Shown: piece after piece, positions 1-8,971 of the stretch
Layout: the number at the start of each line of letters is the position of its first letter
Position numbering within the stretch: position 1 is the first letter of the stretch
Source: Acutalibacter muris
GTDB taxonomy: Bacteria > Bacillota > Clostridia > Oscillospirales > Acutalibacteraceae
NCBI RefSeq assembly: GCF_002201475.1
Contig: NZ_CP021422.1
Coordinates: 248,001-312,000 of the forward strand
Length of the DNA: 64,000 nt
Direction: 5' to 3'
The notes under the pieces: model-generated
Databases searched by the model: none
Seen by the model: only the letters and a program-made list of their open reading frames with translations
Told to the model about the DNA's origin: nothing
Program-made: the position numbers and the translations under genes

Positions 1-220
1 CCCGGCACAAGCGGCTGGGGCGGTAGACGTAGACCAGCCCCCGGCCCCTGCTGAACCGAAGGGGCAGCACCCGCAGCCCCTTCCGTCCAAGCAGGAGGTT
101 CCACTGCCGAAGCTGTCTGTGCATTTCCTCCCGGCTGGAGTAGGGACAGGAGAGGAGGCTACCGGTTTTCAGCCCCGCCAGGGTGGGGGAGCAATAGCGT
201 ACCAGGGAATCAGCCGACAT
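1..220 (-). CDS. DUF3793-like protein, N-terminal part (cut by window edge)
   Basis: The first 73 codons read MSADSLVRYCSPTLAGLKTG, then a CPYSSREEMHRQLRQWN stretch, then FSRGRGLVYVYRPSRL. This pattern matches my recollection of the DUF3793 family, small Firmicute proteins of unknown function often found near flavodoxin or ferrous-iron genes. The start is ATG at 218-220, preceded by AAAGGAGG. An ATG five bases upstream is followed at once by a stop codon, so it cannot be the start. The 3' end lies outside the window. A palindromic operator-like site abuts the ribosome site. Family assignment is from memory of the motif; function is unknown. Confidence 0.7.
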   Translation of the reverse strand, partial: MSADSLVRYCSPTLAGLKTGSLLSCPYSSREEMHRQLRQWNLLLGRKGLRVLPLRFSRGRGLVYVYRPSRLCR

Positions 221-236
221 TACATGACCTCCTTTG

Positions 237-254
237 GGTTAGTTGCAACTAATC
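237..254 (-). promoter_or_regulatory. Palindromic operator abutting the SD of the DUF3793 gene
   Basis: Read on the minus strand the site is GATTAGTTGCAACTAACC, with a perfect TTAGTTGCAACTAA core. It is followed after one base by AAAGGAGG, the ribosome site. A repressor bound here would sit directly over the start of the message. The same layout occurs upstream of the ECF S-component gene at 12342-12359. The half-sites resemble those of DtxR/IdeR iron regulators, but the spacing differs, so the regulator is not identified. Confidence 0.6.
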
Positions 255-266
255 AAGTGGCAAACA

Positions 267-307
267 AATTGCCGGTTCAAGCAGTTATATATAACTAACC
301 GGCAATT
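267..307. repeat. Nested inverted repeat upstream of the DUF3793 gene
   Basis: AATTGCCGGTT at 267-277 is the exact reverse complement of 297-307. The 19-base interval holds a second palindrome, AGTTATATATAACT, and a GTTAG/CTAAC half-site. The cruciform or hairpin could be a bidirectional terminator, an extra operator or an integration relic; the sequence does not decide between these. Confidence 0.5.
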
Positions 308-401
308 AAACTATATCATAAGCCAGGAGGTTTGTCAAGCGCTTTGAGAAGAAATATCGGCTTGATTTTAACAGGACAGGCGCGAGTCAGCAGGGAGAGT
401 A

Positions 402-1262
402 TTACTCTACCGCTTCCATCCATACCGCTCTGGCAGCACCCACTACAGCGTGATCCTTTTCCCGCACAAGGATGCTCTTAGGAATAGCGGGCAGCCACTT
501 CTTGCTGAACATGGTACTGCCAAAAAATGCGTCAAAGTTTGTGACCGGCAACACGACCCACTCCGAATCCTCCTGCTTGTTCGCTAGGTAATACGCCACC
601 AAAATACGGATAACCTCTAACGGCACCTTCACAGGCCGGAGCTCTTCAATTCGCTTGAGAACACCGTCCGGCAAATCAATGCTGTTGTTTCGCAACGACC
701 CCAATTCCAATACATCTGCCAACACATCATCAAACCTCAGAATCCACGCGCCGCTCGTACCCTGTGAGAAAATCGGTACTTGAAACTGCACAACCTTCTT
801 TCGCCAAGCCGCATCAAATTCTTTATCGATGACATCTGCCTTGCCATATGCCGTCTTGCTAATTTTGTCAGGCTTATCCTTCATAAACCGCGCGATGTTG
901 TGAACATGACGGCAGAACCAACCAACACCATTCTCGTCCACCAACTCAGGAAACTCCCCATGCAGCTCCTTAAAATCGCTTTTGAACTGCCAGTCCTCTT
1001 TAGGGCTGGCTTTCTTTTTGTCCGGGACGCTACACCACGCGCAGAGTGCCTGGCGGGCATAGTCAATCTTGTCTCGGGGATTTTCGTCTGGATCTGCAAA
1101 CAGATATCCCCTGGCAAGAATCGTCAGGACGCGAGCCAGACCGTTGAAATTAAGAATCATATCCAAGGTGAAACGCCCCATATAAGTCGTGTCGCGTTTG
1201 CTGGTTGCCCTATAAATTGGCAGTTCAGTATAAGCACGAAACTCTTCAATCTCATTCAGCAT
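402..1262 (-). CDS. Uncharacterised protein, partner of the RNA polymerase-like gene
   Basis: This 286-residue soluble protein has no motif I recognise. It begins MLNEIEEFRAYTELPIYRAT and is rich in charged residues, without signal peptide or membrane segments. The ATG at 1260-1262 is chosen over longer upstream readings because a purine-rich AAGGAGGAG ribosome site lies inside the end of the preceding gene. It overlaps that gene by 11 bases, so the two are translationally coupled and probably act together. A WFCRHVHNIARFM stretch and a C-terminal hydrophobic-aromatic segment are the most distinctive parts. It could be a transcription or replication accessory factor of the mobile element, but that is a guess from position alone. 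Confidence 0.7.
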   Translation of the reverse strand: MLNEIEEFRAYTELPIYRATSKRDTTYMGRFTLDMILNFNGLARVLTILARGYLFADPDENPRDKIDYARQALCAWCSVPDKKKASPKEDWQFKSDFKELHGEFPELVDENGVGWFCRHVHNIARFMKDKPDKISKTAYGKADVIDKEFDAAWRKKVVQFQVPIFSQGTSGAWILRFDDVLADVLELGSLRNNSIDLPDGVLKRIEELRPVKVPLEVIRILVAYYLANKQEDSEWVVLPVTNFDAFFGSTMFSKKWLPAIPKSILVREKDHAVVGAARAVWMEAVE

Positions 1263-4200
1263 GAGACTCCTCCTTGAGAACATTCTCCTCGATATGGTCG
1301 ATGAGCAAATCCCATAACAAATCGCGCTTTCCCAGCGCAACCACGTACCGCACAGCCAATCGTGGTTTCTCGATTATGTCCAAAATCTCTCTGCACTTAT
1401 CCGCAACTATCTCCCTGTAATCATGCCGCAAAGGCTGCTCGAGATAAGCGTTCATCATCTGATGAAAACTGTCCGAATCCGTATTACGCAGATATTTCTT
1501 CCTGTCTGTCGATCGGTTCTCATCGTCAATATCACAAATCAAATCACCCAGAATGCGGTAACCACCATACCTGAAATCCGCAAACAGTTCATGGTAATTC
1601 TCAAGCTCCGGCAGATAACTTTCCAGAAAATCAAATCGGGACTCACCGTCCATAAAATGCCATTTGCTATCTGCAATGACCGCGCGAATCTCAGCGATTC
1701 TCTCCGCGGAAATATCCTGGAAAGCCGCATATAGCTCGTCCGAATCGTAGGTATCCTCCTGCCCCCGACTGAACAAAATTCTCTCAATATCGTTCTTTCT
1801 CTGCTTGTTCTGAACGGGTACTCGGCAAGCGCGTATGCGGGATAGGCAGGCCTCGTAGTCACTCAAAAAGGCCGATACAGAAGAAAGAATATGTGGGTCG
1901 AGCTTTTCTGTCCAACCCGGCTCCCGTGCAAAATCAAAAAGCTCGCTGTCCTTTGCAGGCTTGGGTTTGAGTTTCGGTGTGTTTCTTCTCAACTGATACG
2001 CCAAATAAGGTAGCCGCTCCAAATTGGAATCCACCTTACTCCAATCTGTTTTTTCAAAAAACTCCTTGCGCTTTTCCCGGAAGGTAGGCTCATACCACTT
2101 CCCTCGAACCTCCGCCGACTCCAACAATTTTTTATACTGCAAAAACAAACTTCGATTCACAACTTTCTTGTTCAGATACTCCGACAAATCCGGCTTAACG
2201 CCGCTCTTAGCAGAGTCAATTTCAAGCCCAGTAAGGATAGCCAGAATCTCTGTTTCTTCCCTGCAGCGTTGCTGCAACTCCGAATCGGAGTTTTCATTAT
2301 ATGCAATGACACTTCTATCTAAAGCGGCGTTTGAAATCTGTCCGACCCGTGAGGAAAAGGTATTGCGTACCGTTTCAAACCGGGCATACCAGTCGTTGGC
2401 ATCACGAATCTGCGGCTCAACGGTGGGTATTTTCAAAAGAGGTATATTGCCATTGGTCTGTCTGGTAATGTCAGAGCTGTAATCTTGGTAGTTGCGTTTT
2501 ACGCAGGTGTTCAGAATTGGATCGGAGATGGTCTTTATCATGTCACCATCGAAGTCGGCGCCACCCAAACGCTCAGCTGTCAACGTGTGAGAATCCACCA
2601 TCACCACATCAGTGAGATGACCCAAATAATGCTTGCGCATCTGCTCCACATCGGTGTAACAATTTAGCTGAATTTCCTCGTTGCGGGCAATATGTGGATT
2701 ACGGAGCAGAGTACATTCACGGCCATGTTCATAAGCTGCCTTCGGTGCATAGAAAGAATTATTTGCAAATTGATTGCCGATTGCCACCGCTAAGAAAGTT
2801 CGTTTTGCTTTATCTTTTGGGGTTCGTTTTGGGAGCAATGAAGTAAGAAGCTCCAGTAAATCACCAGATAAAAACCGATTATCTCCAGCAACTATAAGCT
2901 GTCCAATCGCATATTGATTCAGAACCTTCTCCGCCTTTGAATCCAACTCCTTTGTATACACAGGCTCGTTTATGAACAGGGAGTTCTTCTTCAAAACCCT
3001 CGCCATGTAATACGCCTTGCTTTTCTTTGAAAACCACCTGCGCTCCAACGCCGACAGAAAATATTGTTTGCGGAAATCATCGTCCGAACAGTAACTATAG
3101 TAAGTTAATTCGGCTTCTTTTGTCAGCCAGTGACGCTTATCATTTGCAGGAGAATCATCCCACCACAGCGGCAAATCATTGGGACGAAACTCGTCAGCGG
3201 TCATGGAAACCGTGTTCAGAAACTGGTAGTTCAGGGTGGTGAACCTCTCTGGCTTTTCTTTGCTAGTCTGCGTGATGTAAAGCGCATGGCGGCGCTTCCG
3301 AAACGCTTTCCAGTAATCGTTCCAAGTCATATTATTTTCAGTCAGCCAACCGAACCCCTTAAACATCGACTTCGTCAGAATAATATTCACGTCACGCACA
3401 TTATGCTCCACGCCCCATATGTCGGTAATCGTTTGACAGCCGCCGCTGGTGAGAAAATCTTTGAAGTCTACCTGATGGAGCATCCCCTTGACGTATGGCA
3501 GGCGGATCTGAAAAGACGTGTGGATATGCCTGCCACAGTACGCCTTGTCAACTTCCCTAGCGTACTCTTTTGAAATCAGCCCCTCGCCGTCAAAACAGGT
3601 GACCGTAATCTTTTCCTTGCGCTCGACCCGATGATATTTGCGGACGTTTCCTATACTCCCATCGTCCTCAACCGTGATGACAGGAACGCTCTGCACAACG
3701 GCTTCTTCGTTATCAATCACGATAACCCTGTGCGGCCTGTCAATTTCTATTCCGTCGATTCGAGTACCGCCGGACAGCATCAGCCCATTATAGGCATACA
3801 GCTTGCTCAACTGGCACGGCCCAATTTCCATATCCAGCATGATCCCCTGGCGCAGCGGCTCGTAAAAGTCTTCCCGGACGAAAGAAAGCTGTGACTTGCG
3901 GCTCATGCTGTTGGAGCGCTCGAATGCCACATATCTGTGTGGGCCAGCGCCAAAGTCTAGCGTGATACCCTCGGGGCGGAACATACTCTCCGCTTTCTTC
4001 TGGCGGATGGCGTGGCGGTTCTGCGCGGCATTGCGGTCGAAGATGTTGCTAAAATCCACGTAGCAGATCACGTCCGACAGGTCGCTGACCAATGTATCTT
4101 CCGTTGGCATCTGGTAGCTGTCCTCATGCAGTACGCACATAGCCTGGAAGAACAGCGCACAGTCCTGCTGCTCATGGAGCGAGGCTTGCACCTTGCATTT

Positions 4201-4314
4201 CTCCGTAGCCTTCACATTCAGCGCAAAGGTATAGTAACCCTCGGCACCTTCCTGCGCGTAGGCCATGAGCGCCGCTGCGGACATGGTAAAAATTCTGTAC
4301 CTGACTTGTGCCAC
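1252..4314 (-). CDS. Single-chain DFDGD RNA polymerase (YonO/RdRP-like)
   Basis: This protein of about 1,020 residues carries the hallmark of double-psi beta-barrel RNA polymerases. GGADFDGDMIK, near residues 590-600 of the longest reading, is the metal-binding DxDGD loop shared by beta-prime subunits (NADFDGD), eukaryotic RdRPs and the Bacillus SP-beta phage enzyme YonO. Upstream, LLRNPHIARNEEIQL matches the position of the RdRP motif NPCLHPGD and of the beta-prime RAPTLH region. KLYAYNGLMLSGGTRIDG near 177-193 resembles the first-barrel region of RdRPs. YonO is established as a DNA-dependent single-chain polymerase, so the template here is open. Start choice: the longest reading begins at 4332, but GTG at 4314 has an AGAGGTG site seven bases upstream and lies just after a good promoter. 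It may transcribe element genes or prime replication; that is inference. Confidence 0.8.
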   Translation of the reverse strand: MAQVRYRIFTMSAAALMAYAQEGAEGYYTFALNVKATEKCKVQASLHEQQDCALFFQAMCVLHEDSYQMPTEDTLVSDLSDVICYVDFSNIFDRNAAQNRHAIRQKKAESMFRPEGITLDFGAGPHRYVAFERSNSMSRKSQLSFVREDFYEPLRQGIMLDMEIGPCQLSKLYAYNGLMLSGGTRIDGIEIDRPHRVIVIDNEEAVVQSVPVITVEDDGSIGNVRKYHRVERKEKITVTCFDGEGLISKEYAREVDKAYCGRHIHTSFQIRLPYVKGMLHQVDFKDFLTSGGCQTITDIWGVEHNVRDVNIILTKSMFKGFGWLTENNMTWNDYWKAFRKRRHALYITQTSKEKPERFTTLNYQFLNTVSMTADEFRPNDLPLWWDDSPANDKRHWLTKEAELTYYSYCSDDDFRKQYFLSALERRWFSKKSKAYYMARVLKKNSLFINEPVYTKELDSKAEKVLNQYAIGQLIVAGDNRFLSGDLLELLTSLLPKRTPKDKAKRTFLAVAIGNQFANNSFYAPKAAYEHGRECTLLRNPHIARNEEIQLNCYTDVEQMRKHYLGHLTDVVMVDSHTLTAERLGGADFDGDMIKTISDPILNTCVKRNYQDYSSDITRQTNGNIPLLKIPTVEPQIRDANDWYARFETVRNTFSSRVGQISNAALDRSVIAYNENSDSELQQRCREETEILAILTGLEIDSAKSGVKPDLSEYLNKKVVNRSLFLQYKKLLESAEVRGKWYEPTFREKRKEFFEKTDWSKVDSNLERLPYLAYQLRRNTPKLKPKPAKDSELFDFAREPGWTEKLDPHILSSVSAFLSDYEACLSRIRACRVPVQNKQRKNDIERILFSRGQEDTYDSDELYAAFQDISAERIAEIRAVIADSKWHFMDGESRFDFLESYLPELENYHELFADFRYGGYRILGDLICDIDDENRSTDRKKYLRNTDSDSFHQMMNAYLEQPLRHDYREIVADKCREILDIIEKPRLAVRYVVALGKRDLLWDLLIDHIEENVLKEESHAE

Positions 4315-4332
4315 TGCCTTCACCTCTTCCAC

Positions 4333-4361
4333 ATTATATCAAAATTTCTTTCGGTTTGCAA
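4333..4361 (-). promoter_or_regulatory. Sigma-A promoter for the polymerase-like gene
   Basis: On the minus strand TTGCAA (4356-4361) and TATAAT (4333-4338) are separated by 17 bases. Transcription would start near 4326, leaving a very short leader before the GTG start at 4314. The host polymerase therefore probably makes this message. Confidence 0.65.
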
Positions 4362-4426
4362 TATGAATACTGCTCCCACTTTTTCAAGCTGGGAGCGTTT
4401 CTATTTTACTGAAAGGACTGGTGTAT

Positions 4427-5539
4427 ATGTTAAACCCAATCGAAAAACTTACCGTCATCGACGGCGAAACCCTGCAGGACATGAGGTTCCAGCCGGGCAA
4501 ATTCACAATCGACACGCTACTGCCCCAAGGTATTTCCATGCTCGGTGGCGCACCCAAGAACGGCAAATCCTGGATGGTGCTGGACTGGTGTGTGAGGATT
4601 GCAAAGGGTGAACCGGTGTGGAACCTACCAGTCAAGCAAGGCTCGATCCTCTACCTCTGCCTGGAAGACCCGCTCCGCCGGGTGCAAGACCGACTATTAC
4701 AGCTTACAGATGAGGCTCCTCCCAACGCCTTCTTTGCGACAGCGGCAGAGAAGTTGGGCCAGGGTCTCCGCGAACAGATTCAAGAGTTCGTCCGGGAGCA
4801 CCCAGACACCGTGCTGGTAACCATCGACACTTTCCAAATCATCCGCTCAGGTGGGCAGGACATCTCCTATGCCTCCGACTATTCCGAAGTGCGAGAACTG
4901 AAAAAGCTGGCTGATGAGCTGCAAATCTCCATTCTGCTTGTCCACCATCTACGCAAGCAGGGAGCCAGCGATCCGCTGAATAAGCTGTCCGGCACCACAG
5001 GAATCAGTGGCGCGATGGACGCAGTTTTTATCCTCGACCGGGGCCAGCGCAGCGAGGACGCGGCAACTCTGGTCTGCACCGGTCGGGATATTGAAACTCG
5101 AAAGTTGGATTTGCGTTTTTCAAAATCCGATTGCTCATGGGAATTGGTGCAGGATAGTTTGGAGAATCGTGCGCTGGAAATGCCGGAAGAACTGACGGCG
5201 CTGGTTGAGTTCATGCGTTCAGCGCAGACATTTAGCGGCAGCAATACGCAGCTTGCCGATACGGTTGGAAAGCTGGCTGGCAAGGAAATTGCGCCCAAAT
5301 CCCTCAAGCAAATGATGAACCGCTGGCGCTATGTCTTGGAGGAAAAGGGTGTGTTCTTACGTAGCCACCGAAGCAATGGGCAGAGGCTGGTTACCGTTTC
5401 TTTTTCTTCTGCCCCACCCGATAGTGACGGAAGTGCCGCAAGTGACGCAACATTGAGCAGTGCCGTATTCACCGTCCCTCGCGACCCTGACAAGACCGAA
5501 CCCCCTGTATTCTCTAAGGAAAACGTCCGTCCGGCGTGA
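4427..5539 (+). CDS. RepA-like AAA (RecA-fold) ATPase
   Basis: The 370-residue protein has a Walker A motif GGAPKNGKSW near residue 40 and a Walker B-like VLVTIDTFQII near residue 130. LVHHLRKQGASDPLNKLSGTTGISGAMDAVF is typical of AAA_25/RepA helicases of plasmids and integrative elements. Such proteins are hexameric replicative helicases or primase-associated ATPases. The ATG at 4427 is preferred over GTG 4421 because GAAAGGA lies nine bases upstream of it. The C-terminus is Ser/Asp/Pro-rich. It is divergent from the polymerase-like gene and upstream of mobC, the usual place for the replication module of mobilizable elements in gut Firmicutes. Confidence 0.8.
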   Translation: MLNPIEKLTVIDGETLQDMRFQPGKFTIDTLLPQGISMLGGAPKNGKSWMVLDWCVRIAKGEPVWNLPVKQGSILYLCLEDPLRRVQDRLLQLTDEAPPNAFFATAAEKLGQGLREQIQEFVREHPDTVLVTIDTFQIIRSGGQDISYASDYSEVRELKKLADELQISILLVHHLRKQGASDPLNKLSGTTGISGAMDAVFILDRGQRSEDAATLVCTGRDIETRKLDLRFSKSDCSWELVQDSLENRALEMPEELTALVEFMRSAQTFSGSNTQLADTVGKLAGKEIAPKSLKQMMNRWRYVLEEKGVFLRSHRSNGQRLVTVSFSSAPPDSDGSAASDATLSSAVFTVPRDPDKTEPPVFSKENVRPA

Positions 5540-5809
5540 GCCGCTGCTTTCGGCCCTTGCGCCCCTGTGGGGCCACAGCAGGCCCGTGTTGGCGTTTTAC
5601 GGCGGGCAGTCGGGTAAGTCCACCAGGCCACGATAAGGCCGTTTTGGGGCAATTCTGGCCCGGTTTTGTGGCAAGGTTCAAAGGGCCGGATTTCCCGGCA
5701 GGGGAGGGCCGAAAGGGCTTCCCGCTGGGGCAAGCAGAGCGCGTGGCTGTCCGCCCCGCACGTAGAGAACCGGGCAGAAGCCCGAACCCACTTTTGAAAG
5801 GAGAAAGGT
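5540..5809. other. GC-rich non-coding stretch, candidate oriT region
   Basis: No convincing gene is visible. The stretch contains short inverted repeats, CTGTGG/CCACAG (5565-5578) and CGGGC/GCCCG (5771-5784), and lies directly upstream of mobC. Origins of transfer of this element class usually lie in that position. No nic consensus could be recognised, so this is inference from position. Confidence 0.3.
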
Positions 5810-6101
5810 ATGCAGGACAACAGAAAACGAGCGGAAACTCTGACCATTCGCCTGACTAAAAAGGAGAAGGAGATAATTCAGAAAAAAGCAAAGAAGGCTC
5901 AACTCAGTATTACAGATTTTCTCGTTACAACCACGTTACGCACAGAAATTCATGTTGCCGAGGACATCAAACCTCTGCTGATCGAGCTGAAAAAATCGGC
6001 AACAACATCAACCAGATTACCATGAAAATCAACGCAGGAGCGTTTCGCTCGGCTGACTTCATGGAAGTGATTCAAGGTCAGCGGCATTTTTTGCGATGGT
6101 G
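5810..6101 (+). pseudogene. MobC-like relaxosome protein, frameshifted and truncated
   Basis: The first 60 codons (AETLTIRLTKKEKEIIQKKA, then LSITDFLV) form the ribbon-helix-helix start of MobC, the accessory protein that helps the relaxase at oriT. After ELKK the frame is lost at a run of adenines; one base later the expected IGNNINQITMKINAG continues in another frame to ADFMEVIQ. One adenine appears to be missing. Shortly afterwards the gene runs into the middle of the relaxase. The ATG at 5810 has a GGAGAAAGG ribosome site. The damage makes a functional product unlikely. Confidence 0.75.
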
Positions 6102-6829
6102 AAAACTCTTTTACAGAATTTCTGACGACGAAACAGGCGTACCGCAAGACGAGCGGCATCAATTTTTATCACTATGTTCAGTCGTTCTCGCCGGACGAGA
6201 ACATCACTCCACAGGAGGTTCACGCCGTTGCCAGAGAGTTTGCGGAGCGCGCTTGGCCTGGTCATGAGATTCTGGTGGCAACGCATTGCGACGCCGACCA
6301 TCTGCACTCACACTTCGTTATCAACTCCGTTGGCTTTCAGAACGGTAAAAAGCTGCGGCAAAACCCGAATACTCTGATTGAGTTGCGGGCTATCAATGAC
6401 GAAATCTGCGCGGCACATGGGCTGTCGGTGCTACCGCCCTATGAGAAATCTGGTACGAAAATGTCCACGAGGGAGTACCGTGCTGCTCTGAAAGGCGAGA
6501 GCTGGAAGTTCAAACTGATGGCTGACATCTGCGCCGCCATGAACCGCAGCGGCAGCAAGCAGGACTTCATCTTTGAGATGGAGCGGTGCGGTTACCAAGT
6601 GCGGTGGACAGATGAGCGCAAATACATTACGTTCACCTGTCCCAACAAGATGAAGTGCCGGGACCTCAAATTGCACGACAATAAATATTTAAAGTTTGCA
6701 GCTTACTTCCGGCTCAGGGGAACGGACTTTGTTTGTAGCAACCTTGCGGTTCTACCGGAGAAAATAGAACTTATCCTGCTGTCCTACAGCTATTGTACCA
6801 CGGGTATCTTACGGCCTGCTGGTACCTGA
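6077..6829 (+). pseudogene. MOBP-type relaxase, both ends missing
   Basis: An open frame from VSGIFCDGENSFTEFLTTKQA to KLHDNKYLK matches the central part of Relaxase/MobL proteins. It includes the metal-binding histidine cluster HCDADHLHSHFVINSV. The N-terminal catalytic tyrosine region is gone, because the mobC fragment joins directly near 6077. After about 6693 the reading turns into unrelated sequence ending at 6829, so the C-terminal half is missing too. The original protein would have been about 450-550 residues. Nicking activity cannot be expected. Confidence 0.8.
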
Positions 6830-6871
6830 TTTATTAACTTATAAACTTATTATACGAGGAGAATTTAGAGT

Positions 6872-7033
6872 ATGAGTTACAGTACAGAGAGGCCCACTAT
6901 GGACGAGTTAGTCGCAAGAAACGCAAGCGGTATCCGCAGTATGAAGGAGTCGAGCTTTTTGTTTTGGATCAAGAACTGTAAAAAGCTTTTCTCCAATCTG
7001 CCTGCCGGATTCCGATACATCAAATACAGCTAA
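6872..7033 (+). CDS. Small uncharacterised ORF (53 aa)
   Basis: MSYSTERPTMDELVARNASG starts an ORF with a good ribosome site (CGAGGAG, ten bases upstream). It ends with a basic-hydrophobic segment, LPAGFRYIKYS. I do not recognise it. It lies between the relaxase relic and the convergent ABC genes and may be the start of a longer lost gene. From the stop to 7222 I see only an AT-rich spacer containing a short hairpin near 7140-7190. Confidence 0.35.
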   Translation: MSYSTERPTMDELVARNASGIRSMKESSFLFWIKNCKKLFSNLPAGFRYIKYS

Positions 7034-7222
7034 TGTCCCAATGACACCACCTCCTTAACCATTCGAAGAATTTTGGACACTTGTTCTCAATTTTTCCAAA
7101 TATAACAAGGTACAATAGTAAGCCTTATATTTTTACAAAAATATCTGCTCCTCTAACGGTTTTTTCTTTCCCCATTAGGGGAGCAGATAATAAATATTTA
7201 AGCGTTGTATGTCAGAGTAGAT

Positions 7223-8970
7223 TTATGCTATATGCCAGCCTTCGGCTTGTTCCCTAATCTCAATAAAATTCCGATATGCTCCGTTTTGCTTTATTAACTC
7301 GCTATGTGTTCCTTTTTGCACGATACGCCCATTATCTACAACAAGAATCTGATTAGCATTTTCGATTGTAGCCAATCGGTGAGCAATCGTGATAATGGTT
7401 TTTCCTTGTATCAGCTCACTAATTGCCTGTTGGATTAAATGTTCATTCTCCGGGTCAATACTTGCTGTAGCTTCATCAAGAATTACGATAGGCGCATTTT
7501 TCAGCATTGCACGGGCAATCGAAATCCTTTGTTTCTCGCCACCCGAAAGAGAAGAACCACCCTCACCCACAATAGTATCGTAGCCGTTAGGTAAAGCCAT
7601 TATAAAATCATGGCAACGGGCTTTTTTTGCAGCTTCAATTATTTCATTTTCCGTAGCTTCCGGCTTACCAAATTTTATATTGTTCAGAATGGTATCATTA
7701 AACAAATATACCGATTGAAATACCATGCTAATATTAGAAAGTAAACTATCGCAACTAAACTCTTTCACGTTATGACCACCAATTATGACAGCTCCGTTAT
7801 TTACGTCATAAAAACGGGTAATCAAATTACAAATCGTAGATTTTCCGCTTCCCGATGAACCAACGATGGCGGTAGTGGTATTTTGAGGAATTTGGAAAGA
7901 AACCTGATGTAAAATTTCTTTTTTCCCATATCCAAAGGAAACATTACGAAAAGCAATATCAAATTGAGAAAGCGGAATGTTCCTCCCTGCTTCGTCTATA
8001 AATTCGGCTTTTTGAATCTGCTCTAATTTATCCATAGAGGTTTCAATCAACCCTAATGTGTGAACAGAATCGTTGATACTTTCTACACCACCAAAAATCA
8101 TAAATGCGAACATGGATACCATGAGGAAGATAGGAAGCGTCATAGCTTCGTCAATCGTTAGTATTCCCGCAATTAAAATTAAAGCAATGGACGCAGCTTT
8201 CAAAGCTAATAAATGCAAACAGTTAAACGGTACAAAACCATTCATAATTTTGATGTTGATATTTTTATGTTCGTCGCTGGCAGTTTTCCATTCTTCGATA
8301 GAAACACCCTCTTGACCAAATGATTTTACAACAGGCAAGCCATGTATATATTCAATGGCTGCGTCAGTCAATGTTTCCTGTGATTTCTGTTTTGTCGGTG
8401 CATTAGATCGGCTTTTACGGCTGATTCCATTCAACGCAAGAGCTGATAAGACAGCTCCGACGATACACGAAATGCCCGCAGCAGGACACACAAACAACAA
8501 GAACAATATAATTGCAATCAGATTGATATAGCCGTTTACAACGGAATCTATCATTTTCATTCCTTGCAGTTCAACATTGGATATATCTGTGGTAATGGCT
8601 GTGAGAATATCCCCGATACTGTTTTTCCCAAAGTAGCCAAGTGAAACCCTCTTGAGAATATTACCAATCTCTAAGCGTTCTTTTGCTGCAATTTCATAAC
8701 CGATACTTTCCTGTAATTTAGCTTTCCAGTAAGAAAAAAGTACCGCAGTAAAATAGATATAACAATCCCTGCAAAGGAGAGCCAAGCAATATCCCAACTG
8801 ATCGGCGCAACTCCCCGCATATCATCTATAACCTGCCCTAAAACCCATGCCGCAAGGACTGTCGGTATTGCCGTACACCATGTTCCTAAAAAAGAGCATA
8901 CAAAACCAATGTACAGACGTTTCTTATAATTACCAGCCCAATCTAAGAGACTTTTGAGTGTATGGAACAT
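7223..8970 (-). pseudogene. ABC exporter-type half-transporter, frameshifted
   Basis: The NBD carries GSSGSGKST (Walker A), LSGGEKQRISIARAM (signature) and VILDEATASIDPE (Walker B). The membrane domain is split by a frameshift. Residues MFHTLKSLLDWAGN to ISILLRYFF read in one frame from ATG 8970, and YWKAKLQESIGYEIAA onward reads in another. The break is at a run of six adenines on the plus strand (8734-8739); a seventh would restore LRYFFSYWKAKL. It is the partner of the next gene, forming a heterodimeric YbtP/YbtQ- or IrtAB-like pair. Such pairs accompany Trep_Strep ECF components and may handle metal chelates. A slippage site or a sequencing error could explain the break. If translation reads through, the complex may still form. 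Confidence 0.75.
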
Positions 8971-8971
8971 A

